A stretch of 64,000 nucleotides of DNA from Prevotellaceae bacterium UBA2744 (GTDB taxonomy: Bacteria > Bacteroidota > Bacteroidia > Bacteroidales > Bacteroidaceae). Positions 7,602 to 16,136 of this stretch are shown in pieces. The notes under the pieces were generated by a model. It worked only from the letters and a program-made list of their open reading frames with translations. It ran no database searches and had not been told where the DNA came from. How positions within the stretch are numbered: the stretch's first letter is position 1; every line of letters begins with the position of its first letter. Both the position numbers and the translations under genes were made by a program. The stretch covers positions 725 through 64,724 of the forward strand of contig DEJQ01000019.1 in NCBI GenBank assembly GCA_002353575.1, in the 5' to 3' direction.

Positions 7602-8075
7602 TTATTTCTTTCCTACCATGCTGTAGATTGTAGCACAGATGGTAACGATGAGAAGTACGAGGATGCTGACCAGAGACATATCGGTGATGATGATGTCGAA
7701 TGGGTCGTTCCAGTCCTTTCCGTTGATAAGCATGCTGTCGTCCTTGCTGATGAATCCGAGGATTGCACCGCAGATGAGCGAGCAGATTGTGATGCCCCAG
7801 GAGATTGCGCCACAGCGGGCAACAAGACCTGTCTCTTTCATTGTGCCTGTACCCTTTGTAGTAGCTCCGTGGATAAGGCTCCAGATAGTTACCACAATTG
7901 CAGCGAATACGAGGAAGTATGTCCAGATCAGCATTAGGTCAGTGAGCATTGGATCTGTGAACTTTGGGTTCTCTTCGAATGGACGGTCGTAACCGATTGC
8001 GAAGAAGAGGAGGAGAATCAGGATACTGATACCCATACCTGCCCAAAGGGTGTATTTTGAAATTTTTTCTACCAT
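7602..8075 (-). CDS. Four-helix membrane protein of the exb operon, function unknown
   Basis: A 157-residue protein that I do not recognise as a named family. Four hydrophobic segments are visible, near residues 9-27, 48-69, 90-110 and 131-153, with a short acidic periplasm-facing loop after the first and a DDSMLINGKDWNDPFD loop before the last. It sits between exbB and exbD with short gaps (31 bases to exbD, about 100 to exbB), so it is probably made with the ExbB-ExbD complex. A role as an accessory or assembly factor is inferred from position only. Confidence 0.75.
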   Translation of the reverse strand: MVEKISKYTLWAGMGISILILLLFFAIGYDRPFEENPKFTDPMLTDLMLIWTYFLVFAAIVVTIWSLIHGATTKGTGTMKETGLVARCGAISWGITICSLICGAILGFISKDDSMLINGKDWNDPFDIIITDMSLVSILVLLIVTICATIYSMVGKK

Positions 8076-8177
8076 AGTATAGTCTTCTTTTTTAGGTTTT
8101 AAGTTATAATTAAAGTTGTTTTGGTCTTTTGCTGTAAATGGCTGACAGCCAATTTTTAAAAAGCCGTGGTAACTTAA

Positions 8178-9005
8178 TTACTTCTTGAAGCTATACTTAG
8201 CAACGATGTCAAGCAGTGAGATTGTTGAGTCTTCCATCTTAGCTGTCATAGCTTCGATTTCTGCAAGAATGTAGTTGTAGAATACCTGAAGGATGAGGGC
8301 AACGACGATACCGAAGAGGGTAGTCAAGAGGGCAACCTTCATACCTCCCGCAACGACTGTCGGAGAGATATCACCAGCCTGCTGGATGTCGTCGAATGCC
8401 TGAACCATACCGATGACTGTACCGAGGAATCCGAGTGATGGAGCCATACCGATGAACAGTGTAATCCAAGAACAACCCTTCTCGAGATTTGATGCCTGAA
8501 CTGCACCATAGGCAACTACTGACTTTTCTACTGCGTCAGCTCCGTCGTTCAGACGAGTAAGACCCTGATAGAAGATAGAAGCGATAGGACCGCGAGTGTC
8601 GCGAGCGATTGCCTTTGCAGCTTCGAGGTCGCCTTTCTTCAGAAGTGCGTCTTCGATGTCTTCAATCATCTTGTCGGTGTTAACCTTTGAGAGTGAGAGG
8701 TAGATGATACGCTCGATACAGAATGCAAGACCGAGTACGAGGGCGATTGCTACGAGGGCCATGAAGCCTGCAGAACCTTCGATGAACTTTGTCTTGATTG
8801 TCTTGTACATACCAGCTTCCTGTGGCTCTGCCTCTACTGGTTCTTCAACTGCTGCTGGAGCTGCTGCTGAGTCAACTGCTGCTGAATCTACTGCTGCAGA
8901 ATCTACTTGTTCAGTTGCTTCTGCTTCGTCTTGTGCCAATACTGACTGTGTCATACCAAATGTAAACACACCCATCAATGCAATGATTGCAAAAACTTTT
9001 TTCAT
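8178..9005 (-). CDS. exbB: ExbB / TolQ / MotA-family proton channel
   Basis: A 275-residue MotA/TolQ/ExbB-family protein, the core of the inner-membrane motor that drives TonB. Residues 1-25 form a signal-like hydrophobic stretch. Residues 26-65 are a low-complexity segment rich in Ala, Glu and Asp with the repeat VDSAA, not present in E. coli ExbB. The first helix of the conserved domain lies near 78-98 (GFMALVAIALVLGLAF), and the typical paired helices follow in the second half (APSLGFLGTVIGMVQAF, then ALLTTLFGIVVALIL). It is the first gene of the operon; the tRNA-Ser gene lies just upstream. The exported acidic segment is a lineage feature whose role is unknown. Confidence 0.93.
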   Translation of the reverse strand: MKKVFAIIALMGVFTFGMTQSVLAQDEAEATEQVDSAAVDSAAVDSAAAPAAVEEPVEAEPQEAGMYKTIKTKFIEGSAGFMALVAIALVLGLAFCIERIIYLSLSKVNTDKMIEDIEDALLKKGDLEAAKAIARDTRGPIASIFYQGLTRLNDGADAVEKSVVAYGAVQASNLEKGCSWITLFIGMAPSLGFLGTVIGMVQAFDDIQQAGDISPTVVAGGMKVALLTTLFGIVVALILQVFYNYILAEIEAMTAKMEDSTISLLDIVAKYSFKK

Positions 9006-9091
9006 TGTGTTGAAAATTTAAGATTAATAATTGTTAGTTTATTTGAGTTTTTTATGTTAAAGTGTTTTGTATGGTCTTTTGTTTTTCTGTG

Positions 9092-9179
9092 CGGAGAGAG
9101 GGGGATTCGAACCCCCGAAACGCTTTTGACGTTTACACGCTTTCCAGGCGTGCCTCTTCAGCCACTCGAGCATCTCTCC
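9092..9179 (-). tRNA. tRNA-Ser (anticodon GGA)
   Basis: On the minus strand a complete class II tRNA can be folded: acceptor stem GGAGAGA/TCTCTCC, D-arm, anticodon stem with loop CTGGAAA giving anticodon GGA (reads UCC/UCU), a long variable arm typical of tRNA-Ser, and the T-arm GGGGGTTCGAATCCCCC. The discriminator base is G and CCA is not encoded. It lies just upstream of exbB on the same strand. Confidence 0.97.
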
Positions 9180-9216
9180 CGGCTGCCTGCGTTTCTCTGG
9201 CATCTGTAATAATGCA

Positions 9217-9224
9217 CAAAAATA
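9217..9224 (-). promoter_or_regulatory. Possible -7 box for tRNA-Ser
   Basis: On the minus strand TATTTTTG fits TAnnTTTG and lies about 38 bases before the 5' end of the tRNA. No clear -33 element is seen. Confidence 0.35.
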
Positions 9225-9277
9225 ACTATTTTTTATTTAGTGAGTATCGTATTTGTCAAGAAAAATGTAAAAATGCA

Positions 9278-9298
9278 GCAAAAAAAATGTTTTTTTGC
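9278..9298 (-). terminator. A/T hairpin downstream of tatD
   Basis: GC plus seven A pairs with seven T plus GC around a 3-base loop, seven bases after the tatD stop on the minus strand. It is followed by more T-rich sequence in that direction, so it probably ends the tonB-side transcript before the tRNA gene. Confidence 0.6.
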
Positions 9299-9304
9299 TT
9301 TTTT

Positions 9305-10099
9305 TTAAACTTTTCTGAAGATTTTCAAGGCATTTTCGGTCGTAATTCGGTCTATTTCCGTTTTTGTGGTTTCGTAGATTTCTGATAGCTTATTTGCCAC
9401 TTCGACTACATATGCGCTTTCGTTGCGATTGCCTCTGTGAGGAACAGGTGCCATGTAGGGGGAGTCGGTTTCGAGTACGATGCGGCTCAGTGGTACGGTA
9501 CTCTGTAACACTTCCGGCAGTTTGGATTTTTTGAAGGTGAGCACTCCGCCTATACCAAGACAGAAGCCTGGGAAGCTGAGCAGGTCGTGTGCTTCCTGTT
9601 CGGTGCCTGTGAAGCAGTGGAATACGCCGGTGATTCCAGCACTGCGGTATTTCTCCATCAGGTTGATGAGCTGAGTGTGGGCATTGCGACAGTGAATCAT
9701 CAGGGGCAGACCGTATTTCTGTGCCCATTGTATCTGGGTCTCAAACGCATCGATCTGTTCTGCCAAGTGGGTGTCGTCCCAGTAGAGGTCGAGTCCCACT
9801 TCGCCTACGGCTATGAACTGAGGCGCGGCAGGGTCGGCAAGTGACTGTCGCAGTTGCTGCTCCATGTGTTGCAGGGTGAGGTGGTAGTCTTCGTCCATGA
9901 TGTTCTCGGGATGGAGTCCGATCATGGGGTAGAGGTAGTTTGGGTAGCTGCTGCATACGCTGAGCAGGCGGGGCATGTCGGCTCGGCAGATTGCTGGCAC
10001 GAAAATTTTTTCGATGCCTGCCTGACGGGCTCGCTCGATGGTGGCATCGAGGTCGTCGGCAAATTCGGAACCGTCTATGTGGGAGTGGGTGTCAATCAT
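9305..10099 (-). CDS. tatD: TatD-family metal-dependent hydrolase (DNase)
   Basis: A 264-residue TatD-family TIM-barrel hydrolase that cleaves DNA with divalent metals, linked in other bacteria to DNA repair and turnover. Visible metal-site signatures are the N-terminal HSH of MIDTHSHID, the Glu of VGEVGLDLYW, the two His-containing strands LMIHCRNAH and GVFHCFTG, and the C-terminal ETDSPYM. Length fits the family. It lies downstream of the polyprenyl synthase gene on the same strand with a gap of about 80 bases and probably shares its transcript. The exact substrate in this organism is not known. Confidence 0.92.
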   Translation of the reverse strand: MIDTHSHIDGSEFADDLDATIERARQAGIEKIFVPAICRADMPRLLSVCSSYPNYLYPMIGLHPENIMDEDYHLTLQHMEQQLRQSLADPAAPQFIAVGEVGLDLYWDDTHLAEQIDAFETQIQWAQKYGLPLMIHCRNAHTQLINLMEKYRSAGITGVFHCFTGTEQEAHDLLSFPGFCLGIGGVLTFKKSKLPEVLQSTVPLSRIVLETDSPYMAPVPHRGNRNESAYVVEVANKLSEIYETTKTEIDRITTENALKIFRKV

Positions 10100-10177
10100 T
10101 ATTTAGTTTTATACATTATTTATATATACACGCATATGATTTGTGCGTGAATTCTACCGTGCGCTTGCCCCGAACCA

Positions 10178-11146
10178 TTAGTGGTCGCGCCCCATGAGGC
10201 GTTGGGAGAAGGTACGCAGTTGGACTTTGTCTTCTTCGGGCAGAGCTGTCTGGTCGAGGTGCGAGAGGGCTTCAGCGAAAAGGTTCCCGATACACTGCTG
10301 TGTGATGGCTGGAATGTCGAGTTTGTCGTAAATCTTGGTTACGGCTGCTATTTTCTCTTCCTGGTTCTGGCCGGTCTCATTAAGCCAGTGGTTGAGTTCG
10401 AGACGTGTAGCTGCGTCAGCATGGTTGAGTGCCTGGATGAGCAGATAGGTTTTTTTGTTCTCCACGATGTCGCCGCCGAGTTTTTTCTTGAATACGTTGG
10501 AATCGGCATAGACATCGAGCAGATCGTCCTGCACTTGGAAGGCGAGTCCCATTTTCTCGCCAAACTGATAGAGGTGTTCTTGGTCTGCTTCTGGTGCTTC
10601 GGCCAGTCGTGCTCCTATCTTCAGGGCATAGGCAAGCAGCAGTGAGGTCTTCAGGCGTATCATCTCCATGTATTCTGCTTCGCTTACGTCGTTGCGCGTT
10701 TCAAATTCGATGTCTATTTCTTCGCCTTCGAGCACTCCAAGTGTTGCACTGATGAAGTCGGGCGATGCCGGATTGTTGCCGAATAGTTTGTAGGCGAAGG
10801 CGAGCATTGTGTCGCCTGAGAGAATTGCAGTGTTTTCGTCCCATTTCTTGTGTACTGTTGGTTTGCCGCGTCGCAGGTCGCTCTTGTCGATGAGATCGTC
10901 GTGGAGTAGTGTGAAATTATGATAGGTCTCCAGTGCAAGTGCCTGTTGCATGATGGTGGTAGGGTCATCCTTGTAGAGGTTGTATGCCATAAGCATCAGT
11001 ACGGGACGAATGCGTTTTCCGCCAGCAGAGAGTGCGTAGCGGATGGGGTCGTAGAGTCGGGCAGGGGTAGCTGGGAACGGGATTTGTGGTAGTGCGTTGT
11101 TGACGGCTTCTATCAGGCTGTTGATGGTGCAGAGTTGTCTTGACAT
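10178..11146 (-). CDS. Polyprenyl diphosphate synthase (trans-isoprenyl)
   Basis: A 322-residue type I trans-prenyltransferase that condenses isopentenyl diphosphate onto an allylic diphosphate. The family marks are GGKRIRP near residues 42-48, the first Asp-rich motif DDLID followed by the RRG in LLHDDLIDKSDLRRG, and the second Asp-rich motif QVQDDLLDVYAD in the last third. The first motif is DDxxD without the two-residue insertion of bacterial farnesyl synthases, so the product could be geranylgeranyl or a longer chain (for example the menaquinone side chain). Chain length cannot be settled from sequence alone. It lies between tonB and tatD on the minus strand. Confidence 0.9.
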   Translation of the reverse strand: MSRQLCTINSLIEAVNNALPQIPFPATPARLYDPIRYALSAGGKRIRPVLMLMAYNLYKDDPTTIMQQALALETYHNFTLLHDDLIDKSDLRRGKPTVHKKWDENTAILSGDTMLAFAYKLFGNNPASPDFISATLGVLEGEEIDIEFETRNDVSEAEYMEMIRLKTSLLLAYALKIGARLAEAPEADQEHLYQFGEKMGLAFQVQDDLLDVYADSNVFKKKLGGDIVENKKTYLLIQALNHADAATRLELNHWLNETGQNQEEKIAAVTKIYDKLDIPAITQQCIGNLFAEALSHLDQTALPEEDKVQLRTFSQRLMGRDH

Positions 11147-11174
11147 ATGGTTAAGTGATGTTTGAGAAAAAAGA

Positions 11175-11203
11175 GAGAGAGTGTATCGACTGATACACTC
11201 TCT
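11175..11203 (-). terminator. Intrinsic terminator of tonB
   Basis: GAGAGTGTATC pairs with GATACACTCTC around the loop GACT. In the minus-strand direction it is followed by a run of six T. It lies between tonB and the polyprenyl synthase gene and would stop or reduce readthrough. Confidence 0.8.
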
Positions 11204-11231
11204 TTCTTTGTCTTTAGTTTTCTGAATTTGA

Positions 11232-11945
11232 TTACATGAGTCGGAATGTAACAGGGAGAGTAAATCTTACACGTACTGTCTTTCCGCGCTGCTTGCCCGG
11301 TTGCCACTTAGGCATTGCAGAAACTACTCGAAGAGCTTCCTTGTCAAGTGCAGGATCGACTGAACGGAGCACTTTGGGTTCAACGATTGATCCGTCCTTG
11401 TTTACGACGAACTGTACGAGTACACGTCCCTGGATTCCGTTTTCCTGTGCTGAAGCAGGGTATTTCAGGTTTTTACCGAGCCACTTCATCAGGGCTTCAT
11501 TACCGCCTGGGAACATAGGGTTCTGTTCTACGATTTCGAAAACTTCGCCTTCGTCACCCTCTTCCTGAGTTGCTGCTGGAGGACCCATTGCCGGACCACT
11601 CACGTGAGCTACAGGGCCTGATACGGCTTCGGTTGTTGACTCTGTTGACTGGATTTCCTCTTCAACGATTTCTGTGTTGTTGTCAACGATGTCGAGGATT
11701 TCTGCTACTTGAGGTGCCTCTGCTGGTGGAGGCGGAGCAGCTGTGAAGATAGGCTGTGTGATAGGAACTACTTCTTCTTCTGATACGAATGAAGCGGTCG
11801 AATAGACAACGTCGGTTTCTACATAGTCGCGTGTAGTGTACTCAAAAGCTACAAAGATAGCTGCGAGTGTCACTATGTAGCCGATGAGAAGACCGGTGCT
11901 TTTCTGACTTTCAAGATCTGCTCTTTGTGATTTTTTGATTTCCAT
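11232..11945 (-). CDS. tonB: TonB-family energy transducer
   Basis: A TonB protein of 237 residues, counting from the ATG at 11945 (MEIKKSQRADL); an upstream in-frame ATG at 12011 lies before the promoter and is rejected. One membrane helix is visible near residues 20-38 (STGLLIGYIVTLAAIFVAF). A spacer rich in Pro, Glu, Thr and Val follows, shorter and less Pro-rich than in E. coli. The C-terminal TonB domain begins near the GNEALMKWLGKNLKYP segment and contains QGRVLVQFVVNKDGSI and the final RVRFTLPVTFRL strand. It couples the ExbB-ExbD motor to outer-membrane receptors. Its own promoter and terminator are visible. Confidence 0.93.
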   Translation of the reverse strand: MEIKKSQRADLESQKSTGLLIGYIVTLAAIFVAFEYTTRDYVETDVVYSTASFVSEEEVVPITQPIFTAAPPPPAEAPQVAEILDIVDNNTEIVEEEIQSTESTTEAVSGPVAHVSGPAMGPPAATQEEGDEGEVFEIVEQNPMFPGGNEALMKWLGKNLKYPASAQENGIQGRVLVQFVVNKDGSIVEPKVLRSVDPALDKEALRVVSAMPKWQPGKQRGKTVRVRFTLPVTFRLM

Positions 11946-11983
11946 AAGTATTATAGATTTGTTAGTTATTGTGCGCTTTTGTC

Positions 11984-12012
11984 GCAAATGTAGTACTTTT
12001 TTTAGATACAAA
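11984..12012 (-). promoter_or_regulatory. Promoter of tonB
   Basis: On the minus strand TACATTTGC (-7 box, 11984-11992) is preceded 16 bases upstream by TTTG (-33 box, 12009-12012). This matches the Bacteroidetes TTTG/TAnnTTTG promoter well and gives a leader of about 35 bases before the ATG at 11945. Confidence 0.75.
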
Positions 12013-12087
12013 TGCTAAGTTGCGTATTTTTTTTGACAAAAATGTACGTTTTTTTGTTTTTCCTCTGTTTCTGATGCTGTAAAACGG

Positions 12088-14625
12088 CTATTTGATGATA
12101 TGTAAATCGCGTTGCGGGAACGGAATTTCGATTCCGTTTTCGTTGAGTGTATTGTAGATGATTTCACGTGCTTTAGCCTTCCAGGGTATTGTCTGGTCAA
12201 CGAGGAGCCATGCTACAACTGTGAGGTCAACGCTGCTGTCTCCGAAATTCTCAAAACGTACCTCTAATTTGTGGTCCGGGCTGATGATGTCGCGTCCGTC
12301 TGCGGTTTTCTTACAGATAGGCTTGAGAGCATCGAGCAGGTGCTGGCGCACTTTATTAACATCGCTGCCATAAGCTACTCCGACAGGAATCTTTTCCAAG
12401 GCATACTGGTGGTTCTTGGTCAGATTCTTGAAGTTCTTGTTGAAGAGAGCCGAGTTTAGGAACGCTATGATAGAACCGTCGAGGGTTAAGATCTGAGTAC
12501 TCTGGTAGGTAATGCTTTCTACCTTACCGATGATGCCGTCGCACTCGATGTAGTCACCTACGCGTACACGTCCGCTCATCAGTGAGATGCCGTAGAAGAA
12601 ATTTTCGAGGAGTCCGCGCGATGCGAAACCCAAACCTGACGCAAGACCGGCTCCGATGATTTCGAGTCCCTGACGTGGCACTTTCAGCAGTACAAGCGAA
12701 GCGATGAAGTATGTACCCCACACGAGAATCTGGATGATGTTGCGGGCGAAGGTCTTGTTGAGTCCCTGGTTGGTATAACTGCGCTTGAAGTGGAAATAGA
12801 ACGAGCGCGCTGCGTAGTTGATATATTCAAATATGTAGAAGCAGCCGACAACCAAACATAATTTAAATAATGAGATTTGGATTACACCCTTTTCGTCGAT
12901 GAAGTTAGTGAAGAATATGGAGCGGCAGAATGCTGTCATTTCGAATGTCTCGGCTGCCAGGATTATACATGTGATGACAGAAACGACAGATATGACCGGC
13001 AGAATGGCGATTCCTACCATGTCGAAGAGCCAGGTGTATGTTATGAATTCACCATTTTTGGCACGTGTGAGAATCTCCTTGCTGGTGAGCTCGTTATCTA
13101 CGTTGCGTCGTATGCGGGAAATTATGAATCTGTGTTGATACCACTTCATTATGTCGTAGATGCAGGTGATGGTGTGGATGGCAGCCAGCTGGAAGGTCCA
13201 CCAAACGATAAGCTGAATGGCAAACATGTTGTAGCCCATCCATGCATTCAATGCTGCAGAAACAATAACCAAAGTGGATATTGTGCAATAGACTTTGTCG
13301 CTCAGGGGCAGTTTCGAACGATTCTTGTACTCCGCGGCAATCTGCCATATACAGCATATGAAGAGTACAGGAGGCAGGAACGTCATGAGCATACTGTTAG
13401 GTATGAGCACGATACGGAACATGATGGAGATGAATGCCAGCGTGATGAACGGCAGGTAAATCTTTATGCCCGAACGTATCTGATCGTTGTTCAAACGGAA
13501 TATTATTGATATGAGTACTACTTCGATAAGCCATCCAATATTGATCATTAATCCCGTGGACATACGGAAAACGTTACGGTCGAGCGAGTTGCGAATAATG
13601 AGAATCGCTATTATGAAGAACAGTACGCCAAGCGCTGTGACAATTGCCGGCCGTTTGGCATAATAGTTTTCGTTTCGGAAACGCTTAGGTACGAGGTTTA
13701 TGAGGATGAAACTTATAATCATTCCCACGAAGATATAGAACACCATGAAGATAGATGAGAAGAGCAGGGCAGGACCACGCCATTCGGAGTATCTGGCATC
13801 GGTCTCCTTTATTGGAGTGTATTTTTCCTTGTAGTCCATCTTTATCATCTTCCACTGGCGGTTTATGGAGAAGAGAACGTCAAGGTAGTTGTGTTCACCT
13901 CGAACGAAGATGTTTTTCTGCAGTTCTTTGTATTTCGTTTCGGCATATTTGTTGAGTTTATATACCTTGTCCGACACAAGTTTGTAGTAGCGCTGGTCGC
14001 GGCTTACGTTGTTGTACATGCGGATGATGTTATTACGCAGGGCTTTTGCGTAAACGAGACATTTTTCGCGGTCCTGTATTTCCTGGTCGTTCATGAAAAA
14101 GGGCTCGTTTGTGTTGTCTTCAGATGTTATGACGATACTGTCCTCGCCCAAGGTGTCCGTTACGCTGATGATAAGTGAGTCTTCCATGCTCTCCTGCTCT
14201 ATCTTTGCCCTTCCGGTTGCAGGGGGGAGTTGTTCGAGAGCATAGATAAGACTGTCGTGACGCGCTATCTCATTACGCATCCGGTTACGTATCGTGTTGT
14301 AGGGCACATTGGTTGTCTTCAGTTCCTCATACAGTTTTGTAGCCTGCTGGCATGAATAGGCTATGTCGAACATGTAATCGCTCTTCTGCGAATAGAGCAT
14401 CAGACTAATCTGCTCGCTGCGCTGCATGAAGGCAACAAGTTTCTTATGCTGATTCTCCTGTTGTACCTCATAGCGAGCCATGAAGACTTTTTGTTTTTTC
14501 CAGTTGTTGTAGAGTTCGAGACGGAGCACACCGAGAGTGCGTGCCAGAGATTCCTCTTGCAGTACAGCCCATGAAGGCAGTACGGCTGAGAGAAGAATAA
14601 GAGTTAAGAAAATGTGTTTTTTCAT
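12088..14625 (-). CDS. Large mechanosensitive channel of the MscS family
   Basis: An 845-residue protein with a signal peptide (about 1-20), a long helical periplasmic region to about residue 270, many membrane helices from about 280 to 620, and a C-terminal MscS channel domain. The channel block is recognisable from GLASGLGFASRGLLENFFYG, then RVRVGDYIECDGIIGKVESI and SIIAFLNSALFNKNFKN. Such large MscS proteins (MscK/YbdG-like layout) open under membrane tension and protect against osmotic down-shock. It runs upstream of tonB on the same strand but tonB has its own promoter. The periplasmic region has coiled-coil character; its role is unclear. Confidence 0.88.
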   Translation of the reverse strand: MKKHIFLTLILLSAVLPSWAVLQEESLARTLGVLRLELYNNWKKQKVFMARYEVQQENQHKKLVAFMQRSEQISLMLYSQKSDYMFDIAYSCQQATKLYEELKTTNVPYNTIRNRMRNEIARHDSLIYALEQLPPATGRAKIEQESMEDSLIISVTDTLGEDSIVITSEDNTNEPFFMNDQEIQDREKCLVYAKALRNNIIRMYNNVSRDQRYYKLVSDKVYKLNKYAETKYKELQKNIFVRGEHNYLDVLFSINRQWKMIKMDYKEKYTPIKETDARYSEWRGPALLFSSIFMVFYIFVGMIISFILINLVPKRFRNENYYAKRPAIVTALGVLFFIIAILIIRNSLDRNVFRMSTGLMINIGWLIEVVLISIIFRLNNDQIRSGIKIYLPFITLAFISIMFRIVLIPNSMLMTFLPPVLFICCIWQIAAEYKNRSKLPLSDKVYCTISTLVIVSAALNAWMGYNMFAIQLIVWWTFQLAAIHTITCIYDIMKWYQHRFIISRIRRNVDNELTSKEILTRAKNGEFITYTWLFDMVGIAILPVISVVSVITCIILAAETFEMTAFCRSIFFTNFIDEKGVIQISLFKLCLVVGCFYIFEYINYAARSFYFHFKRSYTNQGLNKTFARNIIQILVWGTYFIASLVLLKVPRQGLEIIGAGLASGLGFASRGLLENFFYGISLMSGRVRVGDYIECDGIIGKVESITYQSTQILTLDGSIIAFLNSALFNKNFKNLTKNHQYALEKIPVGVAYGSDVNKVRQHLLDALKPICKKTADGRDIISPDHKLEVRFENFGDSSVDLTVVAWLLVDQTIPWKAKAREIIYNTLNENGIEIPFPQRDLHIIK

Positions 14626-14658
14626 ATAATTTTGAATGCTTTGTTTCGATACGTATGC

Positions 14659-15453
14659 TTAATTGTCTTCTTCGACAATATTCTTAATCGATGTGAAGAA
14701 TTTCTTGCTGATTACGTGAGCCTTGTTCTCATTTTCCAATTGTTCGAATTTCTCACGGAAAATCTCATCATCTGTGCTGGCGTCAGGATTTGCATCGGTC
14801 TGTTCCTCTTCCATATAGGAACGGATAGAGGATTTGAGCGATTGGGTCTTGCGTTCCAGGGCTCCACGCATACCTCCGTTGCGCACAAATTCTTCGTGGC
14901 GTCGCTTCCTGTGAATCTTGCTTAGACGGCGACCGCGTGCAGCACGTATGCGCCACTCACGGAATGCATCTTTCATGCGGATGACGGTAGGTTTCATGTG
15001 AATGAGGAACTCGATGAAGTTAACGAAACACCATCGGATGCCCTTCCACGTGTATGTGAATGCGAGCTGAGTGTATTTTATTAGTAGGCGAATGCCTATT
15101 TGCAGCCCTTTCTTAGTCCAGCGCCATAGGGTAATCAGGCTGATGAGTGTCCATTTAAGGGTGAGACGTAAAAAACGTATGGTCTTTAGGCGCAGGGTCC
15201 GTATTTTCTCTTGTGTGCTCTTGTCTCGCCACCACACTCCGATAGCACGGAAACCAGCTTTGATGAGTGCACAAATGTAGAGTAATGTTTTGCCTATGCT
15301 GCTCAGACAGGATTTTGCGATTGCTACAAACAAAAGAAGGATAAGGCGCCCAAGCTCTATCCACAGTTCCTTTGTTGTCTTTTTACGTTCCTGATCACCA
15401 CCTGCTACAGGCTGACTATTCAGTTTCGGTTCGTTATATTCTTCAAAATCCAT
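14659..15453 (-). CDS. Very basic membrane-associated protein of unknown function
   Basis: A protein of 264 residues from the ATG at 15453 (MDFEEYNEPK); the in-frame ATG further upstream adds a basic stretch and looks less likely. I recognise no family. Its layout is striking: an acidic N-terminus, then a region with two or three hydrophobic segments (LGRLILLLFVAIAKSC near 40-55; LKWTLISLITLWRW), alternating with Lys/Arg/Trp-rich helices, a strongly basic block near 170-205 (RIRAARGRRLSKIHRKRRH), and an acidic C-terminal tail. It lies 33 bases upstream of the MscS channel gene and may be co-expressed with it. Confidence 0.6.
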   Translation of the reverse strand: MDFEEYNEPKLNSQPVAGGDQERKKTTKELWIELGRLILLLFVAIAKSCLSSIGKTLLYICALIKAGFRAIGVWWRDKSTQEKIRTLRLKTIRFLRLTLKWTLISLITLWRWTKKGLQIGIRLLIKYTQLAFTYTWKGIRWCFVNFIEFLIHMKPTVIRMKDAFREWRIRAARGRRLSKIHRKRRHEEFVRNGGMRGALERKTQSLKSSIRSYMEEEQTDANPDASTDDEIFREKFEQLENENKAHVISKKFFTSIKNIVEEDN

Positions 15454-15553
15454 GCGACCTCGTAATCGGCTGCGAAGATACGAAGAATATTTTACAAAGC
15501 AATTTATTTTCATAAAAGGATTTGCGACTATCATCCTTTTTCAGATTGTTTCG

Positions 15554-15562
15554 TATCTTTGC
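15554..15562 (+). promoter_or_regulatory. -7 promoter box of the phosphoesterase gene
   Basis: TATCTTTGC fits TAnnTTTG and lies 23 bases before the ATG at 15586. A small hairpin, CTGAT/ATCAG, follows at 15564-15576 in the leader. Confidence 0.55.
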
Positions 15563-15585
15563 CCTGATTTTATCAGAGGTCGTGT

Positions 15586-16113
15586 ATGAAACGAATAGGT
15601 TTATTGTCCGATACTCACGGATTTTGGGACGAGAAATATGTGAAGTATTTCTCTGAGTGTGATGAGATCTGGCACGCTGGCGACATAGGAACTGTTGAAG
15701 TAGCCGACAAGTTGGCAGCTATTGCTCCTTTGCGTGCCGTGTATGGAAATATTGACGGGGGTGACCTGCGATATATGTTTACAGAGAAGTACCGTTTCAA
15801 GTGCGAGGATGTGGATGTGCTCATGAAGCATATCGGAGGCTACCCGGGAAAGTATGATGCCTCGATACGTGGAATGATGTATGCCAATCCGCCCCGCCTC
15901 TTTATTTGCGGTCATTCGCATTTGCTGAAGGTGATGTATGACAAGACAATCAATTGTCTGCACATTAATCCCGGGGCTGCAGGACAGTATGGATTTCATA
16001 AGGTGAGAACTCTCGTCCGTTTCGTTATAGATGGCAGCGAGATTAAAGACCTGGAAGTTATCGAACTTGGCGGAGCCGTAAAAGGCGTAGCTGAAGCCCA
16101 ACTACGCCCTTGA
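15586..16113 (+). CDS. YfcE/MJ0936-type metallophosphoesterase
   Basis: A 175-residue calcineurin-like phosphoesterase of the YfcE type, which hydrolyses phosphodiester bonds with two metal ions. The metal-binding signatures are complete: SDTHGF at residues 8-13, AGDIG near 32-36, YGNIDG near 52-57, and GHSH in CGHSHLLK near 106-109. The natural substrate of this subfamily is generally unknown. The gene stands alone between divergent and convergent neighbours and ends with a hairpin (16084-16108) that includes its last codons. Confidence 0.9.
   Translation: MKRIGLLSDTHGFWDEKYVKYFSECDEIWHAGDIGTVEVADKLAAIAPLRAVYGNIDGGDLRYMFTEKYRFKCEDVDVLMKHIGGYPGKYDASIRGMMYANPPRLFICGHSHLLKVMYDKTINCLHINPGAAGQYGFHKVRTLVRFVIDGSEIKDLEVIELGGAVKGVAEAQLRP
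16084..16108 (+). terminator. Terminator hairpin inside the last codons of the phosphoesterase
   Basis: GGCGTAG (16084-16090) pairs with CTACGCC (16102-16108) and a T-run follows at 16118-16122. The stem lies within the final ten codons, before the stop at 16111-16113. Confidence 0.5.
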
Positions 16114-16136
16114 GGATTTTTCCAAAACGAATAATT

